Source of the DNA: JASLBX01 sp036374175
GTDB lineage: Bacteria > Actinomycetota > Actinomycetes > Jiangellales > Jiangellaceae
DNA length: 57,442 bases
Direction: 5' to 3'
Assembly: GCA_036374175.1 (NCBI GenBank)
Contig: DASUUH010000094.1
Span: 1 to 57,442 of the forward strand
Shown: piece after piece, positions 25,521-33,318 of the stretch
How positions within the stretch are numbered: position 1 is the stretch's first letter
Layout of the letters: the number at the start of each line of letters is the position of its first letter
The notes under the pieces: generated by a model
What the model saw: only the letters and a program-made list of their open reading frames with translations
What the model was told of the DNA's origin: nothing
Database searches by the model: none
Made by a program: the position numbers and the translations under genes

Positions 25521-25619
25521 CTAGGCGACCGGCACGCGCAAGCTCACCGCGACGGGGGAGCCGGCCTTATCGGCCCCCGCCGCGGCGAGTAAGAAGCAGG
25601 CCCTGAACTGGCCGTGCAC
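25521..25619 (-). CDS. Possible leader peptide of leuA
   Basis: A 32-codon frame starting with GTG 25619 and ending TAG 25521, 40 bp upstream of the leuA ATG. It reads VHGQFRACFLLAAAGADKAG and onward, with adjacent Leu codons TTA-CTC. TTA is rare in this GC-rich genome. A GC-rich hairpin overlaps the frame. This resembles amino-acid-controlled attenuation leaders, but two Leu codons are few, no Shine-Dalgarno is obvious and no T-run is seen, so the call is tentative. Confidence 0.3.
   Translation of the reverse strand: MHGQFRACFLLAAAGADKAGSPVAVSLRVPVA
25554..25578 (-). promoter_or_regulatory. Hairpin upstream of leuA
   Basis: Inner stem GGCC-TTATC-GGCC (25563-25566 / 25572-25575) extended by GGG/CCC pairing with a small bulge (25554-25558 / 25576-25578). 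It sits between the upstream gene and leuA and overlaps the putative leader peptide, so it could be an attenuator or the terminator of the upstream gene. Confidence 0.35.
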
Positions 25620-25645
25620 ACCGCACGAACGCAGAGCCTACACGG

Positions 25646-27064
25646 TCATGGCCGGGGCTGGCTACCGAAGGAGGCGCCGCCGAGCTCGACCGGACCCAGC
25701 TCGTCTCGGACGGCACGCGGGACGGTGAGCGCCACCACCACCAGGGCGGGCAGCACGAACAGCGAACTGACCACCAGCGCGCTGACATGTGTCAGCTCGT
25801 GCGGGCCGGCGGTCTCGACGGCGAGGTCGATGATCGCGATCAGCACGAGCACCCCTGCTACGGCCAGCGCCACCGGGCGGCCGTCCCTGGGATTACGGCG
25901 CACGGCGCTGCGGCCCACCACAGCTGCGGCGACCGCCAGCAGGAGCAGCACCAGGACGGTAATGCTCGTGCCTCGCCCATCCTCCACGGACGTGACGACG
26001 ACGATCCAGTACAGCGCCGCCAGGCCGGCCAGGATGGCCGCGAGCCCCAGCGCCCGGGCCGCGGTATCGATCCAATGGGACAGGGCCGGCGACGGGCTGA
26101 GCAGCCGGGCCACCCCGGCAGCGAGCACTGCGGCGGCAATCGCCAGCCAGAGCAGTTCGGCCGGCCCGTCGTCGCGGATGCGCAACACCTCCGGCAGCCC
26201 GCTGCCTTCGGACATCCGCCACAACCCCATCACCGCGGCCACAACCCCGAGGGCGACCAGCACGTCGCGGGCCGCGCTGCGGCCGCCGAGCAACGCGGCC
26301 ACCGGGACGAGCAGGACGGCGATGAAGATGACCGGTTCGAGCAGGGCGAGTGTGACCGGCCCCCACTCGGGCTCCGCGCCACTCAGGTCCGCGAGCACCA
26401 CCGCAAGTCGGACGACGGTCAGCGCTGCCGCGACCGCCGCGATCCCGACGGCTGCCAACCGCCAAGCCTGGCCGTGGCCCGGGTCGTCGGCCTCGTCCGC
26501 GTGCCGGGCCTGTGCTGCCAACACGGCTCCGGCCAGCCCGAAACCTACCCCGACACCGACGCCGCCGGAATCACCGCCGTCCGTCGCGATGTCGATGACG
26601 ATCGTCAACGCGACGACGACGAAGTACGGCACGTTCGCAAGTACCCGCGCGACCCGCACTTCGGAGTTGCCCCACGCGTCGGGAAGCACACCCGCCCGCC
26701 GCAGGTACGGCAACGTGAGTGATGCCATGGCCAGCAAGGTGACCAGCACGACGTGGATCCGGTCGGCGGCCGTCCCGTTGGCGTCCCACGGCATCGAAAA
26801 GCTGGCGACAAGCAGGACCAGCGCGAGCACGTCGCGGACGTAGTCGAGCGCGCTGATATCACCGAACGGATGCCGCGACGGGGGCGCGGCGGCCACCGTC
26901 GGGGCGTCCATCAGTGTCTGGTCAACCTGCGGCGGGATCGGCCGGGTAGCGTCCTCGACCACCGGCGAGCTCGTCGCCTGCTGCCCGGACGGAACCGGAT
27001 GGCCACAGTTGCCGCAGAATTTCCCTTCGCCGAGCCGGGCACCACAGTTCTGGCAGAAGTTCAT
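25646..27064 (-). CDS. Zinc-ribbon multi-pass membrane protein
   Basis: 472 aa of unknown function. The N-terminus is a zinc ribbon with two CxxCG knuckles (MNFCQNCGARLGEGKFCGNCG, Cys4/Cys7 and Cys17/Cys20 by count). A Pro/Thr linker to about residue 65 follows, then about ten to eleven membrane helices to residue 455 and a short Ser/Gly tail. Zinc-ribbon plus membrane-repeat proteins are common in actinobacteria and have no assigned role. It lies between era and leuA in a block otherwise made of conserved housekeeping genes. Confidence 0.8.
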   Translation of the reverse strand: MNFCQNCGARLGEGKFCGNCGHPVPSGQQATSSPVVEDATRPIPPQVDQTLMDAPTVAAAPPSRHPFGDISALDYVRDVLALVLLVASFSMPWDANGTAADRIHVVLVTLLAMASLTLPYLRRAGVLPDAWGNSEVRVARVLANVPYFVVVALTIVIDIATDGGDSGGVGVGVGFGLAGAVLAAQARHADEADDPGHGQAWRLAAVGIAAVAAALTVVRLAVVLADLSGAEPEWGPVTLALLEPVIFIAVLLVPVAALLGGRSAARDVLVALGVVAAVMGLWRMSEGSGLPEVLRIRDDGPAELLWLAIAAAVLAAGVARLLSPSPALSHWIDTAARALGLAAILAGLAALYWIVVVTSVEDGRGTSITVLVLLLLAVAAAVVGRSAVRRNPRDGRPVALAVAGVLVLIAIIDLAVETAGPHELTHVSALVVSSLFVLPALVVVALTVPRAVRDELGPVELGGASFGSQPRP

Positions 27065-27151
27065 GACTGATCTCTCACCCTGTCCGGTCGTGACTGGACG
27101 CTGCGATCATGCACGATACGCCGGACGGCTAAACATCGGCCGGCCGGTGCG

Positions 27152-28084
27152 TCAATACCCCAGCTTGCGCAGCTGCCGCGGGTCGCGTTGCCAATCCTTC
27201 GCGACCTTGACGTGCACGTCGAGGTACACCGGCGTGCCGAGCAGCCGTTCGATCTGCTGACGGGCCGTCGTCCCGACCTGCCGCAGCCGCGAACCGCCCT
27301 TGCCGATGACGATCGCCTTCTGGCTGTCGCGCTCGACATAGAGGTTCACGTGCACGTCCAGCAGCGGCTTGTCGGCCGGACGCCCCTCGCGGGGATTCAT
27401 CTCCTCGACCACGGCCGCGATGGAATGCGGCAGCTCGTCGCGCACTCCTTCGAGGGCGGCTTCGCGTACCAGTTCGGCCACCAGCGTCTCTTCCGGCTCG
27501 TCGGTGAGCTCGCCTTCCGGGTAGAGCGGCGGCCCCTCCGGCAGCTGGCTGAGCAGCAGGTCGCTCAACACGTCGAGCTGATCGCCGCGAGTGGCGGACA
27601 CCGGCACGATGTGCGCCCAGTCGATACCGAGTTCCTCACCGAGCGCCGCGACGCCGGCCAGCTGCGCCGCAACCTGGTCGGGCGTGGCGAGATCGAGCTT
27701 GGTGACGATGGCAATCTTCGGCGTGCGCGCGATGCGGGCCAGTTCGGCGCCGATGAACCGGTCGCCCGAGCCGATCTTCTCGTTGGCGGGCAGGCAGAAT
27801 CCGATCAGGTCCACCTCTGCCCAGGTCGTGCGGACGACGTCGTTCAGCCGCTGGCCGAGCAGCGTACGCGGCCGGTGTAACCCGGGAGTGTCGACCAGGA
27901 CCAGCTGCCCGTCCGGGCGGTGGACGATGCCGCGGATGGCGTGCCGGGTCGTCTGCGGCTTGCTCGACGTGATGGCGATCTTCTCGCCTACGAGCGCGTT
28001 GATCAGCGTCGACTTGCCCGCGTTGGGACGGCCGACGAAACAGGCGAATCCGGAGCGGTACGGCCGATCTTGGGACGAGGTCAC
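27152..28084 (-). CDS. era: GTPase Era
   Basis: 310 aa GTPase that binds 16S rRNA and supports 30S maturation. G motifs: FVGRPNAGKSTLINAL (G1, about residues 13-28), TTRHAIRG (G2), VDTPGLHRPR (G3), VTKLDLA (G4) and PVSAT (G5). A C-terminal KH domain includes AIVIGKGGSRLRQVGTTARQ for RNA binding. GTG 28084 gives the typical short N-terminus. It lies in the standard ybeY-CNNM-cdd-era neighbourhood, with a flavin enzyme gene inserted before it. Confidence 0.96.
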   Translation of the reverse strand: MTSSQDRPYRSGFACFVGRPNAGKSTLINALVGEKIAITSSKPQTTRHAIRGIVHRPDGQLVLVDTPGLHRPRTLLGQRLNDVVRTTWAEVDLIGFCLPANEKIGSGDRFIGAELARIARTPKIAIVTKLDLATPDQVAAQLAGVAALGEELGIDWAHIVPVSATRGDQLDVLSDLLLSQLPEGPPLYPEGELTDEPEETLVAELVREAALEGVRDELPHSIAAVVEEMNPREGRPADKPLLDVHVNLYVERDSQKAIVIGKGGSRLRQVGTTARQQIERLLGTPVYLDVHVKVAKDWQRDPRQLRKLGY

Positions 28085-28100
28085 GGGACGAGTGTCCCAC

Positions 28101-28877
28101 TCACGCCGTGTCGCGCCATTCCAGCCACTGGCGGACGACTGCGAAGGCGGCGTCTTTGTTGCGGGCTTCCATCGGGATGACGACAAGGCCGATTCCCGCC
28201 TTGACCAGGTCGTCGGCGGCCAAACTCGGCGGGCGGCGGGTGGACGTCGAGCGCTCGATCTCGGACGGATCGCGGCCGATCTCAGCACACCAGCGATCGA
28301 GAACGGCATTCTTGTGGATCAGGGTCTCAGCATCTCCAAATCCGTGCCAGGTGTTCGCGTACTGGGCGGTGAGGCGCAGAGTCTTGCGTTCTCCGCCGCC
28401 ACCGATCAAGATCGGGATGTCTCTTGTCGGCGGCGGGTTGAGGCGTGCCCAGCGACGCTGGATTCGAGGCAGCGCATCTGCCAGGTCGGCAAGCCGGGTG
28501 CCGGGCGTACCGAACTCGTAGCCGTACTCGTCGTAGTCACGCTGGAACCAGCCGGCTCCGATACCGAGGATGAGCCGGCCACCGCTGATGTGGTCGACCG
28601 TCCGGGCCATGTCGGCGAGAAGGTCGGGGTTGCGGTAGCTGTTGGCGGTCACCAGGTGGCCGAGCTCGACCCGGGATGTCGCCTCGGCCCAGGCGCTCAG
28701 CAGCGTCCATGCCTCGAAGTGGTAGCCGTCGGGATCGCCGGACAGCGGGTAGAAGTGGTCCCAGGTGAACACGATGTCCACACCGGCGTCTTCGGCCTCG
28801 ACGGCCGCGGCCCGGAGCTCGGAGTAGGTGGCGTGCTGGGGTTGGATCTGGACGGCAATACGTGTGCGGGGGCTCAC
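28101..28877 (-). CDS. LLM-class (F420-dependent type) oxidoreductase
   Basis: 258 aa luciferase-like monooxygenase fold (TIM barrel). Typical features: VDIVFTWDHFYPLSGDPDG near residue 33, LGHLVTANSYRNPDLLADMARTVDHISGGRLILGIGAGWFQRDY in parts, and IPILIGGGGERKTLRL. In actinobacteria such enzymes usually use coenzyme F420, but flavin use cannot be excluded. It is somewhat short for the family (often 280-340), missing part of the C-terminal helices. The substrate is unknown. It sits between the era gene (16 bp) and the deaminase-like gene (61 bp). Confidence 0.85.
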   Translation of the reverse strand: MSPRTRIAVQIQPQHATYSELRAAAVEAEDAGVDIVFTWDHFYPLSGDPDGYHFEAWTLLSAWAEATSRVELGHLVTANSYRNPDLLADMARTVDHISGGRLILGIGAGWFQRDYDEYGYEFGTPGTRLADLADALPRIQRRWARLNPPPTRDIPILIGGGGERKTLRLTAQYANTWHGFGDAETLIHKNAVLDRWCAEIGRDPSEIERSTSTRRPPSLAADDLVKAGIGLVVIPMEARNKDAAFAVVRQWLEWRDTA

Positions 28878-28938
28878 GATTCGGCCAACCCCGCCCGATC
28901 ACCTCGTATTCCGTCAGCGCCGTCGTCCAAGCCGATGG

Positions 28939-29277
28939 CTAAGCCGATGCCGTCGCGAGGACCTCGCCACGGGCGTCAGCCACGATCACAGGGGTTCCGG
29001 CGCCGCCGAACTCGCGCACCGCCGCCAACCCGTCCACGTCGGCCTCATTGAGCCCGACCACTGCTCCGGCCTCTAGACCAGTGGCGCCGCTAGACGCTGC
29101 CATCGCCACTGCAACCTGCAGCGCGGACAGCGTCAGCGACGGCAGGGCGACGGACGCCGCGGCGTACGTCCGGCCGTCCTGGTCGCGGACGGCGGCGCCC
29201 TCGCCAGCCCCTACCCGCGCCCGCGTGGCCCGGGCGAGCGTGACGAGTTTGGCGTCCTCGGGGTCCAGATCTGTCAC
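28939..29277 (-). CDS. Cytidine-deaminase-like protein lacking zinc ligands
   Basis: 112 aa, about the length of a cytidine deaminase, and located where actinobacteria carry a cdd-like gene between the CNNM/CorC gene and era. The fold pattern is recognisable: ARVGAGEGAAVRDQDGRTYAAASVALP, then SLTLSALQVAVAMAASSG where the enzyme has C/HAE, and later VREFGG where the enzyme has PCxxCRQ followed by VREF. The protein contains no Cys and no His at all, so it cannot bind the catalytic zinc. It is probably a non-catalytic or repurposed homologue. ATG 29277 overlaps the end of the preceding gene by four bases. Confidence 0.75.
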   Translation of the reverse strand: MTDLDPEDAKLVTLARATRARVGAGEGAAVRDQDGRTYAAASVALPSLTLSALQVAVAMAASSGATGLEAGAVVGLNEADVDGLAAVREFGGAGTPVIVADARGEVLATASA

Positions 29278-30590
29278 GAGTTCTCCTGCCGGTGGTTGTT
29301 GCCGACCGGTGCGGTTTGTTTGGCTTCGGCCCGGCTGACCACGATCGTCCCGATCCGGTTGCGCCGCCCGGACGGCCGCTCGGCCACCAGGTGCAGGCCG
29401 CCGAACTCGACCTCGGAGCCCGGGATCGGCACCCGCCCGAGCTGCTTCGCCATCAGGCCACCGACACTGTCGACGTCCTCGTCCGACAGCGACAAACCGA
29501 ACAGTTCGCCGAGCTCGTCGACGTGCAGCCGCGAGCTGACCCGCAGCGAGCCGTCGCCGAGCTCCTCGAACGGCGCCTCTTCGGTGTCGTACTCGTCGGA
29601 GATCTCGCCGACGATCTCCTCGAGGATGTCCTCGATCGTCACCAGCCCGGCTGTCCCGCCGTACTCGTCCACCACGATGGCCAGGTGGGTGCGCTGGGCC
29701 TGCATCTCGCGCAACAGGTCGTCGACCGGCTTGGAGTCGGGGACGAACGTGACCGGGCGCATCACCGAGTCGACGTGCTCGACGGTTTCGGCTTCGCGAT
29801 GGTCGTACAGGCGGCGTGCGACGTCTTTCAAATACGCGATGCCGTGCACGTCGTCGAGTCCGGACGATCCGACGACGGGAATCCGGCTGAAGCCGCTGCG
29901 CAAGGCCAGCGACTGGAACTGCCGCAGCGTCTTGCCGGACTCGATGTACACGACGTCGGTCCGGGGCACCATGACCTCCCGGACGATGGTGTCGCCGAGC
30001 TCGAACACCGAGTGGATCATCTGGCGCTCGCCGGACTCGACCACACCCCCGGCCTCGGCGAGGTCGACCAGCTCCCGCAGCTCCGCCTCGGTTGCGAACG
30101 GTCCCTCGCGAAAGCCCTTGCCGGGGGTGAGCGCGTTGCCGATCAGGATCAGCAGCCGCGGAATGGGGCCCATGATCCGGGTCAACCGCAACAACGGGCC
30201 CGCCAACGCCAGTGCGACCGTCTCGGAGTGCTGGCGGCCGAGCGTCCGCGGTGCAACACCGATCACCACGAATGACACGACGATCATGATCAGGGCAGCG
30301 ACCACCACGATCTGCCAGCGCATCCCGAAGACCGAGCTCAGCAGGACGGCCACCAACACCACTGCGGTGATCTCGGCGGCGATGCGCATCAGCAGCGCGG
30401 TGTTCAGCGGCGGTGCGGGATCGTCGACGAGCTGCCGCAACCGAACGGCGCCACGGCGGCCGGCCGCCACCAGCTCATCCGCGCGCGCCTTGGAGAATGC
30501 AGCGAGCGCCGCCTCGGCCATGGCCATCAGGCCGGCCAGGATCACGAAACCGACCGCTCCGGTGATCAGCCATCCGTCGCCAGCGCTCAT
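29274..30590 (-). CDS. CNNM/HlyC-CorC family membrane protein with CBS domains
   Basis: 438 aa. N-terminal DUF21 (CNNM) membrane domain with three to four helices (AVGFVILAGLMAMAEAALAAFSKARADEL, then VVAALIMIVVSFVVIGVAPRTLG). A CBS pair follows (about 195-320: EVMVPRTDVVYIES and MRPVTFVPDSKPVDDLLREMQAQRTHLAIVVDEYGGTAGLVT in parts), then the C-terminal CorC_HlyC domain (RVSSRLHVDELGELFGL). The family is linked to magnesium/cobalt export or homeostasis. ATG 30590 overlaps the ybeY stop (ATGA), and its own stop overlaps the deaminase-like gene. Confidence 0.92.
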   Translation of the reverse strand: MSAGDGWLITGAVGFVILAGLMAMAEAALAAFSKARADELVAAGRRGAVRLRQLVDDPAPPLNTALLMRIAAEITAVVLVAVLLSSVFGMRWQIVVVAALIMIVVSFVVIGVAPRTLGRQHSETVALALAGPLLRLTRIMGPIPRLLILIGNALTPGKGFREGPFATEAELRELVDLAEAGGVVESGERQMIHSVFELGDTIVREVMVPRTDVVYIESGKTLRQFQSLALRSGFSRIPVVGSSGLDDVHGIAYLKDVARRLYDHREAETVEHVDSVMRPVTFVPDSKPVDDLLREMQAQRTHLAIVVDEYGGTAGLVTIEDILEEIVGEISDEYDTEEAPFEELGDGSLRVSSRLHVDELGELFGLSLSDEDVDSVGGLMAKQLGRVPIPGSEVEFGGLHLVAERPSGRRNRIGTIVVSRAEAKQTAPVGNNHRQENS

Positions 30591-31045
30591 GGCCGTCTCC
30601 CGGACCGCCAATCATCGAGAAGTTGCTTCTGGAGACCGAACATCTCCTTTTCCTCCTCCGGCTCGGCGTGATCGTAGCCGAGCAGGTGCAGGATGCCATG
30701 CACCGTCAGCAGGTGGAGTTCGTCCTCGAACGAATGCCCCGCCTGGACGGCCTGCCGGCGGGCGACATCCGGGCAGAGCACCACGTCGCCGAGCAGGCCA
30801 GGTGCGGGTTCCTCGTCGGCCGGCGTGGGGCGCAGCTCGTCCATCGGGAACGACAGCACGTCGGTCGGGCCTGGCTCGTCCATCCACTGCAGGTGCAGTT
30901 GCTCCATGGCGGCGGTGTCGACCAGCAGAACAGCCAACTCGGCCTGCGGGTGGATGCGCAGCTGATCCAGGGTGTATCGGCACAGGTCGGACAGCGCTTT
31001 TTCGTCGATCTCAGCTTCTGTCTCGTTGTTGACCTCGATGGTCAC
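30587..31045 (-). CDS. ybeY: Endoribonuclease YbeY
   Basis: 152 aa single-strand-specific metallo-endoribonuclease used in 16S rRNA 3'-end maturation and ribosome quality control. The zinc site HGILHLLGYDH (H-x3-H-x5-H, about residues 114-124) is intact, and the upstream TDVLSFPMDE motif is present. It starts with GTG 31045 overlapping the phoH stop (GTGA) and ends overlapping the CNNM gene, so phoH-ybeY-CNNM-cdd-like form a tightly coupled operon. Confidence 0.96.
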   Translation of the reverse strand: MTIEVNNETEAEIDEKALSDLCRYTLDQLRIHPQAELAVLLVDTAAMEQLHLQWMDEPGPTDVLSFPMDELRPTPADEEPAPGLLGDVVLCPDVARRQAVQAGHSFEDELHLLTVHGILHLLGYDHAEPEEEKEMFGLQKQLLDDWRSGRRP

Positions 31046-32073
31046 CGGCGTCTCCCGCGCCGATCGCCCGGGTGCCCGGACTGCCTGGCGGCGTCGAACT
31101 TGGAGTAGGCGTCGACGATGCGGCCGACAAGCCGGTGCCGGACGACGTCCTGGCTGCCGAGCCGGCAGAAGCGGACGTCATCGATGCCGTCGAGGATGCC
31201 CTCGACCACCTTCAGGCCACTGTCGGTGCCGGTCGGCAGGTCGATCTGCGTGACGTCGCCGGTGACGACCATCTTGGAGCCGAACCCGAGCCGGGTAAGG
31301 AACATCTTCATCTGCTCGGGCGAAGTGTTCTGCGCTTCGTCAAGTATGACAAATGCGTCATTAAGCGTGCGACCACGCATGTACGCCAGCGGCGCCACCT
31401 CGATGGTGCCCTCGGTCATCAGCCGCGGGATCGAGGCGGGGTCCATCATGTCGTGCAGCGCGTCGTACAGCGGGCGAAGATACGGGTCGATCTTTTCGCT
31501 CAGCGTGCCCGGCAGGAAACCCAGCCGCTCGCCGGCTTCGACCGCTGGTCGGGTCAGCAGGATCCGCGTGACCTGTTTGGCCTGCAGCGCCTGCACGGCC
31601 TTGGCCACCGCGAGGTACGTCTTGCCGGTACCCGCCGGGCCGATCGCGAACACGATCGTGTGCTTGTCGATGGCGTCGACGTACCGCTTCTGGTTCAGCG
31701 ACTTGGCCCGGATGGTGCGGCCGCGATTCGACAGGATGTTGGTGGTCAGGACGTCGGCCGGACGCTCGTCGGTGCGGGCGCGCAGCATCGCCACGGTGCG
31801 CTCGACCGCCTCGGGAGTCAACCCCTGCCCCGTGCGGATGACCGCGACCAACTCGTCGAACAGCCGCTCGACCTCGACGATGTCGTCTGGTCGGCCGGTG
31901 AGGGTGACCTCGTTGCCGCGAACAAAGATGTCGACGTCGGCATGGGCCCTTTCGATGGTGCGAAGCAACTCGTCGCCCGCACCCAGCAGGCTCACCATCG
32001 GGACGCTGGAAGGAATCACGATCCGGTGCTCGACCGGCTCGGTGATGTCAGTAGCTGCAGATATCTCGGCCAT
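31042..32073 (-). CDS. phoH: PhoH family ATPase
   Basis: 343 aa P-loop protein of the PhoH (PhoH-like) family, associated with RNA metabolism and normally next to ybeY. An N-terminal KH-like domain (residues about 15-90, ERAHADVDIFVRGNEVTLTGRP) precedes the ATPase. Walker A is AIGPAGTGKTYLAVAKAV, with LTRPAVEAGERLGFLPG, the Walker B FVILDEAQNTSPEQMKMFLTRLG in parts, and GDVTQIDLP. The C-terminus is basic. It leads the operon with ybeY. Confidence 0.95.
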   Translation of the reverse strand: MAEISAATDITEPVEHRIVIPSSVPMVSLLGAGDELLRTIERAHADVDIFVRGNEVTLTGRPDDIVEVERLFDELVAVIRTGQGLTPEAVERTVAMLRARTDERPADVLTTNILSNRGRTIRAKSLNQKRYVDAIDKHTIVFAIGPAGTGKTYLAVAKAVQALQAKQVTRILLTRPAVEAGERLGFLPGTLSEKIDPYLRPLYDALHDMMDPASIPRLMTEGTIEVAPLAYMRGRTLNDAFVILDEAQNTSPEQMKMFLTRLGFGSKMVVTGDVTQIDLPTGTDSGLKVVEGILDGIDDVRFCRLGSQDVVRHRLVGRIVDAYSKFDAARQSGHPGDRRGRRR

Positions 32074-32258
32074 AGGTCGGCCCGAGAGGGCCTTGCTCGC
32101 GCCTTCTTTCGGTCTCGGCTGATAAGAACTGACTCAATGCTACCGGCGGGAACCGACAAGACCACGCAGTTTTGGTCGACACCGCGAACGGACGTCCGGT
32201 CATGTGACCCGCGCCGCGGCGTGGGATGATCCGACACGTCGCTCGATCTGGAGGAGAC

Positions 32259-32627
32259 ATGAGCTCGGACTGCCTGTTCTGCTCGATCATCGCCGGTGAA
32301 GCGCCGTCGACGAAGGTCGCCGAGAGTGACGGTGTACTCGCCATTCGCGACATCTACCCGCGCGCACCGGTCCACGTCCTCGTTATTCCGCACCAGCACC
32401 TGGCCTCGGCACACGAGCTCAGGGCCGAACACTCCGATCTGCTCGGCCGGTGTTTCGCCCTGGCACAGGATGTTGCCGAGGCCGAAGGCATTGCCGATGG
32501 CTACCGCGTCGCCACGAACATCGGCACGCGAGGCGGGCAAGCCATCCCCCACCTGCATTTCCACGTGCTCGGTGGCCGCCAGCTCGGGCATATCGACAGC
32601 GGCGAACCGCCCGCGTCCGCACCCTAA
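32259..32627 (+). CDS. HIT family hydrolase
   Basis: 122 aa Hint-type histidine triad protein. A CxxC (CLFC) near the N-terminus is followed by KVAESDGVLAIRDIYPRAPVHVLVIPHQH and the triad IPHLHFHVLGG with the nucleophilic His. It likely hydrolyses nucleoside phosphoramidates or similar adenylates. ATG 32259 is set by GGAGGAGAC directly upstream. It is followed eight bases after the stop by one copy of the 49-bp dispersed palindrome. Confidence 0.93.
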   Translation: MSSDCLFCSIIAGEAPSTKVAESDGVLAIRDIYPRAPVHVLVIPHQHLASAHELRAEHSDLLGRCFALAQDVAEAEGIADGYRVATNIGTRGGQAIPHLHFHVLGGRQLGHIDSGEPPASAP

Positions 32628-32634
32628 CCCGCCG

Positions 32635-32683
32635 TGATCATCGGCACTTTCCGGCTACATAACCCGGTAACTGCCGATGATCA
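32635..32683 (-). repeat. 49-bp dispersed palindrome, copy 1
   Basis: Inverted repeat with perfect 12-bp arms TGATCATCGGCA / TGCCGATGATCA around 25 bases. Read on the minus strand, it matches 44 of 49 bases of the element at 52040-52088, so the two are copies of one mobile or copied element in opposite orientations. It lies between the HIT gene stop and the sigma-factor gene. Confidence 0.9.
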
Positions 32684-32730
32684 GCGGGACTGAGGGTAAA
32701 CCCAGGCCGGGGCGCCCGCGTCAGTGGAAT

Positions 32731-33318
32731 ATGGACGCTGCGATCGTGGATGCTGCCGGCATGGGGCCGGTATATTCCGCGGCTCCGGCAGCGATGGTGG
32801 AAGGTGGGCTGGTGGAGCGCACTGAGTCGGAGGCGGACCGGCTCGTCACCGAGCTTTACACCGCCCACTACTCGGGCTTCGTCCGGCTTGCGACGTTGCT
32901 GCTGCGCAACCATGCCATGGCCGAGGAGGCCGTCCAGGACGCATTCGTCGCCCTGCACAAAAGGTGGCGCCGCTTGAAGGATCCGGAGCAAGCGGTGGCC
33001 TACCTGCGCATCTCCGTGATCAACAACACCCGCTCCATCCAGCGTCGCTGGGCGGTCGCCGCGAAGCATCCGGACGAACGTCCGCCGGACGAGCCGAGCG
33101 CGGAGTCCGGGGCGTTGCGGGCAGTCGCCGGCGATGCCGTCGTCGCAGCGCTCCGTACCCTGCCGGATCGCCAGCGCGAGGCGCTCGTGCTGCGCTACTA
33201 CGCTGGCCTGTCCGAAGCAGAGATCGCCGCGGCGATGAAGGTGAGCCGTGGTGCGGTCAAGAGCCATACCTCTCGCGGCATGGCGGCTTTGCGGAGCCGG
33301 TTGGAGTCGTGGTCATGA
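32731..33318 (+). CDS. ECF-type RNA polymerase sigma factor (SigE/SigM-like)
   Basis: 195 aa. Region 2: ELYTAHYSGFVRLATLLLRNHAMAEEAVQDAFVALHKRWRRLKDPEQAVAYLRISVINNTRSIQRR (in parts, residues about 40-105). Region 4: LRTLPDRQREALVLRYYAGLSEAEIAAAMKVSRGAVKSHTSRGMAALR. It is the typical actinobacterial SigE-like length once the start is placed at ATG 32731; ATG 32677 lies inside the upstream palindrome and is unlikely. The stop overlaps the downstream membrane-protein start (ATGA), so the pair is translationally coupled, as is usual for a sigma factor and its partner. Confidence 0.88.
   Translation: MDAAIVDAAGMGPVYSAAPAAMVEGGLVERTESEADRLVTELYTAHYSGFVRLATLLLRNHAMAEEAVQDAFVALHKRWRRLKDPEQAVAYLRISVINNTRSIQRRWAVAAKHPDERPPDEPSAESGALRAVAGDAVVAALRTLPDRQREALVLRYYAGLSEAEIAAAMKVSRGAVKSHTSRGMAALRSRLESWS

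Noticed and set aside
28939..29277. Functional cytidine deaminase
   Set aside because: All zinc ligands are missing; the sequence has neither Cys nor His.
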